Made by a program: the position numbers and the translations under genes
The notes under the pieces: model-generated
What the model saw: only the letters and a program-made list of their open reading frames with translations
Told to the model about the DNA's origin: nothing
The model's database searches: none
Assembly (NCBI GenBank): GCA_022824865.1
Contig: JAJDZD010000072.1
Span: 1-64,000, forward strand
Source of the DNA: Chloroflexota bacterium
GTDB taxonomy: Bacteria > Chloroflexota > UBA11872
DNA: 64,000 nucleotides
Reading direction: 5' to 3'
Part shown: positions 9,412 to 18,600 of the stretch, in pieces
How the letters are laid out: each line of letters opens with the position of its first letter
Numbering within the stretch: position 1 is the first letter of the stretch

Positions 9412-10486
9412 CGTTGTCGTCAAGAGTGTCCATCGGGCGAACGTACATCAAGCAGGTGTCTCGCGTCGTAATCCGGCCCACGGTGGCAGCCGCCGGTGCA
9501 CCGGCGTGCTCAAGGGCCTGCCGCAGCGCGGCTTCGTCTTCCGGCGGAATTGCAATCAGCAGCCCGCCGCTCGTTTGCGCATCGGCCAGCAGAATACGCG
9601 CAGGCCGATCCACCGCCGGATGCCAGCGAACATCGCCTTCCAGCGAGGCCAGGTTGCGCTCGGTCCCGCCGGGAACCTCGTCGGCGGCAATCAGCGACCA
9701 GACCTCGGGCAGCGTTGGGATCTCGTCAGCGTAAACCTCGGCCGAGACGCCGCTGGCGGTCAGCATCTCGCGCAAGTGACCCAGCAGGCCGTAGCCCGTC
9801 ACATCGGTCACGGCGTGCGCGCCATGATCGCTGGCGGCCCGGGCCGCGGCGGCATTGAGCGTCGTCATCGACTCGATCGCGGCTTCCAGCGCGGCCTGGC
9901 TGGCGGCGTCGAACTTGCCGGCGGTGGTAATGATCCCGGTGCCCAACGGCTTCGTCAGCACCAGCAGATCGTCCGGACGCGCTCGCGCGTTCGTGCTGAC
10001 GGCGTCCGGATCCACCGTTCCGAGCACCGCCAGGCCGAACTTGGGCTCGGGATCGTCAATCGAATGCCCGCCCCCAATCACCGCCCCGGCTTCCCGCACC
10101 TTGTCAGCGGCGCCCTGCTGCACCTCGGCCAGCAGATCCAGCGGCAGCGTTCCGCGTGGCCAGCCCGCAATGTTGAGCGCCAGTACTGGCGTGGCGCCCA
10201 TGGCGTACAGATCGCTCAACGCATTCGCGGCGGCAATGGCCCCAAAGCTATAGGCGTCATCCACGATCGGCGTAAAGACGTCCGTGGTGAGGGCAACGGC
10301 CAGGTCGTCGCGAAGCCGGTACACGGCGGCGTCGTCCATGCCCTGCCCCCCGACCAGCAGGTCGGGCGACACCATCGGCGGCATCAGGCGCAGCACGTGC
10401 GCCAGCTCGTCAGGACTGAGCTTGCACGCTCAGCCGGCGCCGTGTGCGTACCGTGTAAGTTTGAGTGGCGTGTGTTGGCGATCCAT
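9404..10486 (-). CDS. selD: Selenophosphate synthetase SelD, predicted selenoprotein (Sec19 by UGA)
   Basis: SelD makes selenophosphate from selenide and ATP for Sec-tRNA and selenouridine. The part downstream of 10396 is a clear SelD (GMDDAAVY, LTTDVFTPIVDD, GGHSIDDPEPKFGLAV, DVTGYGLLGHLREML, DAQTSGGLL). That frame lacks the N-terminal active-site loop unless read from ATG 10486 through TGA 10432-10430. The result is LTRYAHGAG-U-ACKLSPDEL, the canonical SelD active-site segment with Sec in place of the catalytic Cys. The full length is then 360 residues, normal for the family. A hairpin (10396-10428) begins 1 nt after the TGA. The gene overlaps the start of the ArsA gene. selA, selB and tRNA-Sec are not in the window. 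Confidence 0.9.
10396..10428 (-). promoter_or_regulatory. Putative bacterial SECIS hairpin of selD
   Basis: Directly after the in-frame TGA the minus strand folds as CGTGC / GCACG (outer stem, 5 bp) and AGCTC / GAGCT (inner stem, 5 bp). The stems are separated by an asymmetric internal loop (A versus GGC), with a 9-nt apical loop AGTCCTGAC that contains a GU. Bacterial SECIS elements lie just 3' of the UGA inside the coding region and need an apical loop G/U for SelB. The loop here is slightly closer to the UGA than in E. coli fdhF. This is a by-eye fold. Confidence 0.6.
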
Positions 10487-10558
10487 CTCTGCACGGTAGC
10501 GTAACGCCGCCGTCCGCAAACTCCGTTCTTGCACTCGGAGGCTACGAGGAGCCGGCCA

Positions 10559-11881
10559 TTGCCGTTGCCCTACCGTCGGACCGTCCACCGCGCGATGGCC
10601 CTGGCCCTGGCGGTTGTGTGGCTTGTGGCGGGCGTCGGGCGCGTGGTCGCCGCATCCCCGCTGGATGCCACGCCGGTTGAGGGCGGCGCGTTCTTCGAGC
10701 GGGCGGATACCGACGGCCTGGGCTTTGCCATTCGAAACTATGCGGACGGCCCCACGTTCTACGGCGCGTTTCTACGCTTCGGCGGCGCCGAAACCCTCGG
10801 ACCTCCGGTTTCCCGGCCGTGGATCGCCGACGGGGGATTTGCCTACCAGTTGACGCAGCGTGCGCTTCTTCAATGGTCGCCCGCGGACGGACGGGTGGGA
10901 ATGGCCAACCTCTTCGAGTTACTGGACGGCATCGAATTCGCTGATGAGCTTCGCGCCCGTCACATCCCCGCCGCCGAAACGCCGCCAACCCTGTCGCCCG
11001 AACTCGCGCAACAGGCCCGGCTGGCCTGGATGACCGATCGCGCTATCGCTGAGACGTTCGCCAACAATCCACTGCAGCTCGGTAGCCAGGACGCCAGTAT
11101 CGAGTTCCACGGCCTGCCGATGTCGCGCCCCGAGCGTGCGGGACCGTTCGTCATTCAGCGCTTCCAACGGACGGCGCTGCAACACTGGGTCGAGCAGGTG
11201 GACGGCGGTCCGCCGGTTGGCTCAGTGGTGCTGGTCAACGCGGGCGATATCTATCGGGACTTGGCGCTGCCGGAATCGGTGCTGGCGCTACCGCACGCGC
11301 CCGACCACGCGGCGGTGCTGGACGTGCGGCTCGATCCTCCGGACGACGCCGGCCTGGCGCCGGCGCCAGTGGCGTCGCGCGCCTACAACACGTCCAGCCA
11401 CAGGCTGCGCACCGCGCTGGCGCTGTTGGAGGGGGTGGAGATGAATGCCACAGCATTGGAACTGGCCGCCAGCACGCAACTCGATTTCGAGTTTCACGTG
11501 CTGCCTGAAAACGTACTGGCCTCCTTCAACGCCGCGAGTGGCATTCAGGTCAACACGAATCTGCGCGATGAAGATCCCCTCCCCCTCGCCGCGGTAGTGG
11601 CGCACGAACTCCGGCATTTCGAAGACTTCATGCACGGCCAGCTTGGTGAGGACAGCCAGAGTTGCCTGGATGCGGAGGTGCGGGCGCTTACGCGTGAGAT
11701 TCTGACCTGGCGCGCTCTCGTAGACGCCCACGGCGTGCCCCCGCGCCCCAGCGTTTTGGTCCGCATCGAGACCAGTCGCGCCTCGATCTACGTGGAGGGC
11801 TCCACGGCCATTCAGGAACTGGCTCATTTCCTCTATCAGGAAGCCTGCAAAAAGCCACCGGCTGAGCGGGCCAAGGGATAG
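10559..11881 (+). CDS. Secreted protein: LGFP-like module plus HExxH metalloprotease domain
   Basis: About 440 residues. A hydrophobic signal (AMALALAVVWLVAGVGRVVA) is followed by a ~200-residue module of two LGFP-like units (FLRFGGAETLGPPVSRPW...ALLQW and EFHGLPMSRPERAGPFVIQRFQR...LQHW). The C-terminal domain has a zinc-protease signature HELRHFEDF, with a downstream Glu in QSCLDAEVRA that could be the third ligand. It probably cleaves peptides outside the cell. TTG 10559 has GAGGAG 7 nt upstream and is my preferred start; TTG 10529 and ATG 10595 are alternatives. The same module precedes a serine hydrolase at 19909-21477. Confidence 0.68.
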   Translation: MPLPYRRTVHRAMALALAVVWLVAGVGRVVAASPLDATPVEGGAFFERADTDGLGFAIRNYADGPTFYGAFLRFGGAETLGPPVSRPWIADGGFAYQLTQRALLQWSPADGRVGMANLFELLDGIEFADELRARHIPAAETPPTLSPELAQQARLAWMTDRAIAETFANNPLQLGSQDASIEFHGLPMSRPERAGPFVIQRFQRTALQHWVEQVDGGPPVGSVVLVNAGDIYRDLALPESVLALPHAPDHAAVLDVRLDPPDDAGLAPAPVASRAYNTSSHRLRTALALLEGVEMNATALELAASTQLDFEFHVLPENVLASFNAASGIQVNTNLRDEDPLPLAAVVAHELRHFEDFMHGQLGEDSQSCLDAEVRALTREILTWRALVDAHGVPPRPSVLVRIETSRASIYVEGSTAIQELAHFLYQEACKKPPAERAKG

Positions 11882-11897
11882 CCTCAGGCATCGCAGC

Positions 11898-11918
11898 CGC
11901 CGTCTCTGCAAGACGGCG
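11898..11918 (+). terminator. Hairpin downstream of the metalloprotease gene
   Basis: A perfect 8-bp inverted repeat, CGCCGTCT-CTGCA-AGACGGCG, lies 17 nt after the stop at 11881. Only two T residues follow, so it is an imperfect intrinsic terminator. It separates the protease gene from tyrS. Confidence 0.5.
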
Positions 11919-11999
11919 TTGTGGCCAGGAACCGGAATGCCGGCTGAGAATGTCGGCGCTCTGGTCGTAAGCTGTTGGAGCATTGTCCTCGCAGGCCCT

Positions 12000-12024
12000 G
12001 GCTTGGTCGCGCCGACCGCAAGCC
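12000..12024 (+). promoter_or_regulatory. Strong hairpin in the tyrS leader
   Basis: GGCTTG-GTCG-CGC-CGAC-CG-CAAGCC forms a 10-bp stem with a 2-nt bulge and a 3-nt loop, 50 nt before the tyrS ATG. I looked for T-box landmarks (AGGGTGG...GCG box) and did not find them, so this is not a recognisable T-box. It could be a leader attenuator or a processing site. Confidence 0.3.
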
Positions 12025-12074
12025 TGAGGTCCCCTGGCATCGGGATCAACGCGGTCTCCCCCACAACAGTCGCC

Positions 12075-13310
12075 ATGGAAACATCGCTCTATCAGACCCT
12101 CGCCGCGCGCGGATTCATCCATTCCGTTTCAAGCGCGGACGGGCTGCAGGCGGCCCTGGAGCGGCCCTGCACGTTCTATGTCGGATTCGATCCCACCGCG
12201 CCGAGCCTGCACACCGGCCATCTGATTCCGTTAGCGCTGGCCGCTCACCTGGCCAGGGCTGGTCACCACCCGGTGTTACTGGCGGGCGGTGGAACCGGAC
12301 TCATCGGCGACCCAACCGACCGAGCCGAAACCCGCGCATTGCTCAGCGCCGAACGCGTGGCCGAGAACACACGCGCTGTCCGCCGCCAGGTGGAGCGGCT
12401 ATTCGAGAACCAGGATGTTGCGGTCGTTGATAACGCCGACTGGCTGACCGAGCTCCGCTACCTGGAGTTTCTCCGCGACATCGGTCGCTACTTCAGCGTC
12501 AACGAAATCCTGGCCACCGAGACCTACCGCGCGCGACTGGAAAGCGGGCAGGGCCTGAATTTCGTCGAAATCAACTACCGCCTGCTGCAGGCCTACGACT
12601 TCCTGCACCTGTTCCGGGAGCACGGCTGCCTCCTGCAAATCGGTGGCAGTGACCAGTGGGCCAACATCCTGGCGGGGGTCGACCTGATCCGGCGAATCGA
12701 GGGTGAGGAAGCGTTCGGCTTGGTGACGCCCCTCCTCACGACCAGTTCGGGACAGAAGATGGGCAAAACTGCGGGCGGCGCGCTTTGGCTGGATCCTGAC
12801 CTGACATCGCCCTACGACTTCTTTCAGTACTGGATCAACATTGAGGACGCGTCGGTGCAGCGCACCCTGGCGCTGCTGACGCCGCTGCCAATGGACGAGG
12901 TCCGCGCGCTCGCCTCCCTCCGCGGCGCTCGGATTCGCGTGGCCAAGGAGCGCCTGGCCCATGAGATCACCTCCCGGGTCCATGGTGCGGACGCCGCCGA
13001 TGCGGCACGCGACGGCGCCCGAGCCCTGTTCGGGCGCGACGGCGGGTCCACCGAGGCCGCGCCGCAGACGCTGGTGACCGAGGAACAACTCGCCCTGGGT
13101 CTGGGCATCGTGGACCTGCTGCTGACCACGGGACTCGCCGGATCGCGCTCGGCGGCCCGGCGGCTGATTGTGCAGGGTGGCGCCTATGCGAACGACCAAC
13201 GCGTTGACAGCCCCAATACGGTCTTTCGCGCGGACGCCTTCCACGACGGCGAGCTTCTGCTGCGCTCGGGCAAGAAGCGCTATCACCGAATCTTGGTAGG
13301 CCATGGCTAG
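12075..13310 (+). CDS. tyrS: Tyrosyl-tRNA synthetase
   Basis: Charges tRNA-Tyr with tyrosine in the cytoplasm. About 411 residues from ATG 12075, the bacterial TyrRS length. The class-I HIGH-type motif is in SLHTGHLIPLALAAHL, the tyrosine-binding region in YDFLHLFREHGCLLQIGGSD, and the KMSKS-type motif is KMGKT (SSGQKMGKTAGGALW). An S4 RNA-binding domain ends the protein (SRSAARRLIVQGGAYANDQ). The open frame extends further upstream, but METSLYQTLAARGF is the family's normal start. The acetyltransferase gene follows after 6 bp. Confidence 0.95.
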   Translation: METSLYQTLAARGFIHSVSSADGLQAALERPCTFYVGFDPTAPSLHTGHLIPLALAAHLARAGHHPVLLAGGGTGLIGDPTDRAETRALLSAERVAENTRAVRRQVERLFENQDVAVVDNADWLTELRYLEFLRDIGRYFSVNEILATETYRARLESGQGLNFVEINYRLLQAYDFLHLFREHGCLLQIGGSDQWANILAGVDLIRRIEGEEAFGLVTPLLTTSSGQKMGKTAGGALWLDPDLTSPYDFFQYWINIEDASVQRTLALLTPLPMDEVRALASLRGARIRVAKERLAHEITSRVHGADAADAARDGARALFGRDGGSTEAAPQTLVTEEQLALGLGIVDLLLTTGLAGSRSAARRLIVQGGAYANDQRVDSPNTVFRADAFHDGELLLRSGKKRYHRILVGHG

Positions 13311-13316
13311 GAGCGG

Positions 13317-13805
13317 GTGCGAGTGAACTGGTCAGCCAGCGAGATTCGGCGAGTGGACGCCGAGAGTTCAGGCGGGCTATGGGAACGTTTTCTCACGGCC
13401 ATGGTGGCCTATTGGAACGAGAGTTTTCCCAGCGAACTCAGCCACTTGGAGTGGCACGAGTTGTATACCGAACGGATTCGACTCCGGCTGAAAGAACGGC
13501 CGACCTGGCTGTGGATGTATGAGCGCGACGGACGCACGCTGGCGCTCACCAATTTTCACCTGGATGGCGGCGTGGCGCACGTGGCCGAAGTCTGGGTCGC
13601 CCCCGATTCGCGCCGTCACGGGCTGGGCGCCTTCATGATCCGGCAGATGCGCCGGACCTTGCGCGACGCCGGCGTGACGCGCATGGCCGTTACGGTTCCC
13701 GCCAACGCCACGGTGGCCGCCAGCATCGACTTCTGGCACGACCTCGGTTTCACCGAGGTCGCCGTGCACCTGGAAGCCACGACCTTCGGACCCAACGGCG
13801 ACTGA
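13317..13805 (+). CDS. GNAT-family N-acetyltransferase
   Basis: 162 residues. The acetyl-CoA-binding motif A is present (VAEVWVAPDSRRHGLGAFMI), followed by motif B-like GFTEVAVHLEATTF. Predicted to transfer an acetyl group from acetyl-CoA to an amine; substrate unknown. GTG 13317 lies 6 bp after the tyrS stop, so it is probably co-transcribed with tyrS. Confidence 0.85.
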   Translation: MRVNWSASEIRRVDAESSGGLWERFLTAMVAYWNESFPSELSHLEWHELYTERIRLRLKERPTWLWMYERDGRTLALTNFHLDGGVAHVAEVWVAPDSRRHGLGAFMIRQMRRTLRDAGVTRMAVTVPANATVAASIDFWHDLGFTEVAVHLEATTFGPNGD

Positions 13806-13855
13806 GCTGCTTCGGGCCACTCACGTCGGGGCGCTAGGAGCAGAGCCGGAGCGGA

Positions 13856-13871
13856 TGTTTCACGTGAAACA
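13856..13871. other. parS: parS centromere site
   Basis: TGTTTCACGTGAAACA is a perfect 16-bp palindrome identical to the consensus ParB-binding parS sequence. It lies between the acetyltransferase and tag genes, in non-coding DNA. ParB loaded here spreads and recruits condensin during chromosome segregation. A second identical copy is at 47671-47686. parA and parB are not in the window. Confidence 0.9.
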
Positions 13872-13937
13872 CTACGTTGGCATCCACCGCGCACGTCGCT
13901 ACGCTCAAAGGCGATACGCCTCTTTGAGGATTGCCTG

Positions 13938-14564
13938 ATGGCTGCCCAATCCGCGTCCCCCGGTCTCTCAAAGCGTCGAGTGCCGTTGCGCAAGCCCATG
14001 ACTCCCGAGGACCTGGCCGATGCGCGGGTTCGCGAGGCGCTGGGCGAAACCGGTCGCTGCGAGTGGGCGCAGCGGCACGATGGGCTCCGGCAGTACCACG
14101 ACGACATCTGGGGTGAGCGTCCGGCCGACGACGCCGAGTTCTTCGAGCGCATGCTGCTCGAAATCTTCCACGCCGGCCTCAGCTGGACGCTGATCTGGAA
14201 CAAGCACGAGGCCCTTCACGACGCCTACCACGGTTACGAGATCGATGCGGTGGCGGCGTACGGGTCCGCCGACATTGCCCGCCTGCTCGACGATCCCCGC
14301 GTGATTCGCAGCGAGCGGAAGATCGTCGCGGCCATCGAGAACGCACGGAGCGTGCAGGAGATCCAGGACCGCTACGGGGCTTTCGAGAGCTTCCTGCTCG
14401 GCTTGCCGACGAGCACGAATGCCAAGATCAACGCGCTGAAGAAGACGTTCAAGTTCATGGGGCCCGGCACGTCGCGCGCTTTCCTGGAAGCCACCGGCCT
14501 GGTGGCGCCGCCGCATCACGACTACTGCTTCAAGGCCGGACGCCCGGTCTGGTCCGCCGCCTGA
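13938..14564 (+). CDS. tag: DNA-3-methyladenine glycosylase I
   Basis: 208 residues. Excises 3-methyladenine from alkylated DNA as the first step of base-excision repair. Family signatures are all visible: GRCEWAQRHDGLRQYHDDIW at the N-terminus, SWTLIWNKHEA, and a C-terminal HHDYC. The early Cys and the late His and Cys match the Tag zinc site. The N-terminus has ~20 extra residues relative to most homologs, so MTPEDLADAR could be the true start. Next gene starts 10 bp downstream. Confidence 0.92.
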   Translation: MAAQSASPGLSKRRVPLRKPMTPEDLADARVREALGETGRCEWAQRHDGLRQYHDDIWGERPADDAEFFERMLLEIFHAGLSWTLIWNKHEALHDAYHGYEIDAVAAYGSADIARLLDDPRVIRSERKIVAAIENARSVQEIQDRYGAFESFLLGLPTSTNAKINALKKTFKFMGPGTSRAFLEATGLVAPPHHDYCFKAGRPVWSAA

Positions 14565-14574
14565 GCACCAGCCG

Positions 14575-15606
14575 TTGACCACCGTCGCGCTGGACGACTT
14601 GCGCCGGTTCGGACGTGCGGCGCTGGCCACCCGCGGCGTCAGCGAGGCCGATGCGGCGTTGGTAATCGACGTGATGTTGGAGCAGGACCTGCGAGGGCAC
14701 GGCCACCACGGGATCGTGTTGCTGGCCCTCCGGATACGCGACTTGGACGCCGGACGGGCACGGGCCGATGCGGCGGTCGAAGTGCTGGCCGACCTGCCCG
14801 CGTTCACGGCGCTGGATGCGCACGGGGCGCTGGGACCGGTGGGAGCCGTCCAAGCCATGGACGCCTGCATCTCCAAGGCGCAAACCCAGGGGGCCGCCAT
14901 GGCGTCGCTACGCGACATGCCGCACTGGGTCATCCCCGCCTTCTACAGCATGCGTGCGGCCGCGGCCGGCCTGATCGGCTACTGCTGCTGCTACACCGAC
15001 CCTTCGTTCGCCCCGGTAGGCGGCGCCTCGCGGGTGCTTGGCAACAATCCCCTGTCCTACGCGATTCCCGCCGATCCGCGCCCGCCCATCGTGGTGGACT
15101 TCGGCGTCTCCGCCTCCACCGGCCGCATACGGGAATTGATAGCCGACGGCCAGCCCCTGCCGGATGGTTGGGCGGTTGACACCAAGGGACATCCGCTCAG
15201 TGACCCGGCCCGGGCCAGGGCCGAAGGAGTGTTCCTGCCCATCGCCGAGCATCGCGGTTACGGCTTGGGCCTCGTTCACGAACTGCTGGGCGCCACCCTC
15301 AACGCCATGCCCATGGCGCTTGAACACCCGCCTGGACGCTATGGCGGCTTCTTTTGGGCTTGCCGTGTCAACACCTTTCGCCCGCGTGAAGAATTCTTAC
15401 GCGACGTCAATCACGCCCTCGATCGAGTTACCGGCAGCCCGTCTATCGATCCGAATCTCCCCATCCGCTACCCCGGCGAGCAGTCCGGCCTGGCCCTCCG
15501 CCACAACCGCGCCCGCGGCCAAGTCGACCTCAGCACCGCATCCTGGAACCGTGTCCAGGAAGTCGCGGAGCTCACCGGCGTCCTGGCGCCCGAGGCCGTG
15601 GCCTAG
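14575..15606 (+). CDS. Malate/L-lactate dehydrogenase family (Ldh2) oxidoreductase
   Basis: 343 residues, the usual size. The NAD(P)-dependent 2-hydroxyacid/ketoacid dehydrogenase fold of the Ldh2/MdhII type is indicated by DLRGHGHHGIVLLALRI, GGASRVLGNNPLSYAIP and RGYGLGLVHELLGATL. Members reduce malate, lactate, ureidoglycolate or delta-piperideine-2-carboxylate; the substrate here is not assignable. The start TTG 14575 lies 10 bp after tag. The gene is convergent with the SHMT-GcvT fusion, with an 18-bp gap. Confidence 0.85.
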   Translation: MTTVALDDLRRFGRAALATRGVSEADAALVIDVMLEQDLRGHGHHGIVLLALRIRDLDAGRARADAAVEVLADLPAFTALDAHGALGPVGAVQAMDACISKAQTQGAAMASLRDMPHWVIPAFYSMRAAAAGLIGYCCCYTDPSFAPVGGASRVLGNNPLSYAIPADPRPPIVVDFGVSASTGRIRELIADGQPLPDGWAVDTKGHPLSDPARARAEGVFLPIAEHRGYGLGLVHELLGATLNAMPMALEHPPGRYGGFFWACRVNTFRPREEFLRDVNHALDRVTGSPSIDPNLPIRYPGEQSGLALRHNRARGQVDLSTASWNRVQEVAELTGVLAPEAVA

Positions 15607-15624
15607 GACCGAGGCTCGGGCGCC

Positions 15625-18600
15625 TTACCGGAACCTGGGAACAACGACGGCGTTGGCCGGAAGCGGGTAGCGTCCGCCACGCTTCAGTTCGCGGGGGACG
15701 GTGGCGCGGCCGCCGCGACGGGCGGAGACGCCGGCGAAGACGCGCAGCGGCGTGCCTTCGGCGCTCACGCGCTGCATCACGTGGGCCATGCCGATCTGGC
15801 GCTGGTTGGTGTCAAGAGCAGCGCTGGTGACGATCCCAACCCAGCCGCCGCGGGCATCGACGACCGGGTCGCCTTCGCGGGCGATCGGTACACGCTCGTC
15901 GGTGATCGTAAAACGCACAATCTGGCTGGTGCGGCGCTGCTCGCGCGCGATGAATCCGGAGCGCCCGATGAAGAACGGCTTGTAGAGCTTCACGAAGCCG
16001 CCGAACCCCGCGTCGCCCGGCGTCAGGTCCAGGTCGCCGCCGAGTTCGTGGCCGTAGAGCGGCAGCCCGGCCTCGGTCCGGGTCGAGTCGCGAGAACCCA
16101 GGCCGGCCGGACGAACGCCGTCGTCAAAGCCCGCGTCCAGGATCGCGTGCCACAGGTCATTGGCGGCGTCTGGATGCACCAGCAATTCAAAGCCCACGCG
16201 CTCTCCCGTGTATCCGGTGTGCGCGACTTCCAGATCGATTCCGGCCAGTGTGAACGACCCGACATCAAACCCTCGCATGCGTCGCAAACGACGTCGAGAC
16301 TCGTCGTCGGGCGTCAAGCGGCCCAGAACGTCGCGTGATCGAGGGCCCTGCAGTGCCAGATCCAGGCGCCGCTCGTCGCCCTCGGCCTCGGCCTTCAGGT
16401 CGCGCAGCGTGACCTGAATCGGAGCTTCGGCCCACGGATCGTCCGGCTCGATCTCGTACTGACGCTCATTAACGCCGTTCAGCCAGACCCAGTTCTTCTC
16501 GGTGTTGGCCGCGTTGACCACGACCAGGAACCGCTCGCGTTCCATCCGGTAGATGATCAGGTCGTCCAGGGGATGGCCGGTGGGATCCAGCAGGTAGGTG
16601 TAGGCCGCCCGGCCGTTGGGCAATCGCGACGCATTGGCGGTCGTGACCAGGTCCAGGAACTCGCCCGCGTGTTCGCCCTCCACGGCAAACACGCCCATGT
16701 GGCCCACGTCGAACAGGCCAGCGGCCTTCCGAACCGCCGCATGCTCCTCGGCGATGCCTCCGTAGTACACCGGCATCGACCAGCCGGCAAAGGGCACCAT
16801 GCGGGCGCCCAGGTCGTTGCTGTGGACATCGTGCAGCGGGGTCTGGCGCAGCGGGTCGCCTTCCCGCCACAGGCCGCCCAGCAGCGCGCCCCACACAGGG
16901 CCACGCAGCTGGACCTGGGCCAGCGGATCACTGGCCTCTTGCGACCAGTCGAACCGAGGCCGAGCCTCGGACGGCTCCGCGGGCAGCCTTGTCTGCCGTC
17001 CCAGGAAGAACGGACGGCTCACGTCAGGCGCGGGCGCCAGCGGCAGTCGAGTCCGCACGACGTTGCGTGCCTTCAATTCCGCTTCGACGACGGCCGCGTC
17101 GGCCGACGGATACAGCAGCACGGCCGCACGGCCATCGCGGGCCAGCAAGGCGGGTACTTCGGCCACGCTGAGGGTGGTTATGCCCGCTTTCGCGCCGAGG
17201 CGGTCGGCGTCCGCCGCGCTGACGGTCATGCCGGTCATACCGAGACTGACGTGCGCCGCGTCGGCCACAGCGATTGGTCCCACGATCTTGCGACTCGGCT
17301 CGTCCGGGTCGATCAGCGCGTATCCGTCCGCGACTTCCTGCAGCCACTCGGTCGCGCACTCGCTGATGGAGGGGTCGAGCACGGCGAAGAGCCGGCGGTC
17401 GCGAGGCGACCGGTCCTCGTCCGGGCGCACAAACAACACCGGCTGGACCTCGCCCGCGGGATCGGAAATTCCGGCGTGAATGGCCTCGCCCGGCTCCATA
17501 TCGCGCACCCGTTGATCCGCGATTTCGTCGGCGAAGGCCAGAACGCGGCGCCCGCGCAGTTCCAGTATTCCCGAGGGTGGGGTAGCGGCTGGCGCCGGCA
17601 CGTCTTCCGCGCGTCCACGAGCCGTGAACTCGGCAACGTCATGGCGAAGTTGTAACTGCGTGAGAAAGTCGATGCGTCCGCGGTATCGCGGCGACCGTCG
17701 GCCGGGATAGGTCACGCCCACCATCGCCTTGAAAGAACGGGCCAGAATGTCGGCCAGCACTTCCATGTCATCGGCGGTATAGCCGCGCTGAGTCAGCCAG
17801 GGCGTGCCCAGGCGGACGCCGGTGGGGGCGGCGAAGCCCACGTCGCCCGGCAGCGAGTTGCGGTTGGCCACGATGCCGATGCTGTCCAGCATGCGCACCG
17901 CCGGTTCGCCACGCAGGTCGCCGCCGGCGCCGGTGCGCTTCAGGTCGATTACCAGTAGGTGGGTGTCGGTGCCGCCGTAGGCGAGACCCACGCCGCGTTC
18001 CGTCAGGGCCTCCGCCAGGGCCGTGGCATTCGCCCGGATTTGCCGCTGCGTCGCACGAAATTCGGGGGAGTCCGCGATCTTGAAGGCTGCGGCCATCGCC
18101 CCGATCTTGTTCAGATGGGGACCGCCCTGTTCGCCGGGAAACACTGCGCGGTCGATCCGGCGCATTAGCCGCCGTCGGTGCGAAAGAATCACCGCGCCAC
18201 GGGGTCCGAACAGCGTCTTGTGTGTCGTGAACGTGACCACGTCGGCCAGGCCTACCGGCGACGGATATTCGTCCGCCACCACCATCCCGGCCGGGTGCGA
18301 GATATCGGCCAGCAGGTAGGCGCCGACCTCGTAGGCAATGGCGCGGAACCGTTCCCAGTCCGGCGCCCACGGATACGAGGTGTAGCCGGCCACGATGATG
18401 CGCGGGCGGTCGCGCCGGGCGATTTCAGCGATCTGGTCGTAATCCAGCCGCCCGTCGACGTCCGCGATGCTGTAGCTGGACGACTGGAATCGACGGCCGC
18501 TGCGATTGACTGACGCGCCGTGGCTCAAGTGCCCGCCGTGGGCCAGCGCCAGTCCCAGGATGGTGTCGTTGGGCTCCAGCAGCGCTTCGTATACGGCGTT

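Noticed and set aside
10396-10432. TGA in selD as a true stop and the gene as a pseudogene or a short SelD from GTG 10396
   Set aside because: The sequence before and after the TGA forms the canonical SelD active-site loop with TGA at the Sec/Cys position, and the rest of the gene is undamaged.
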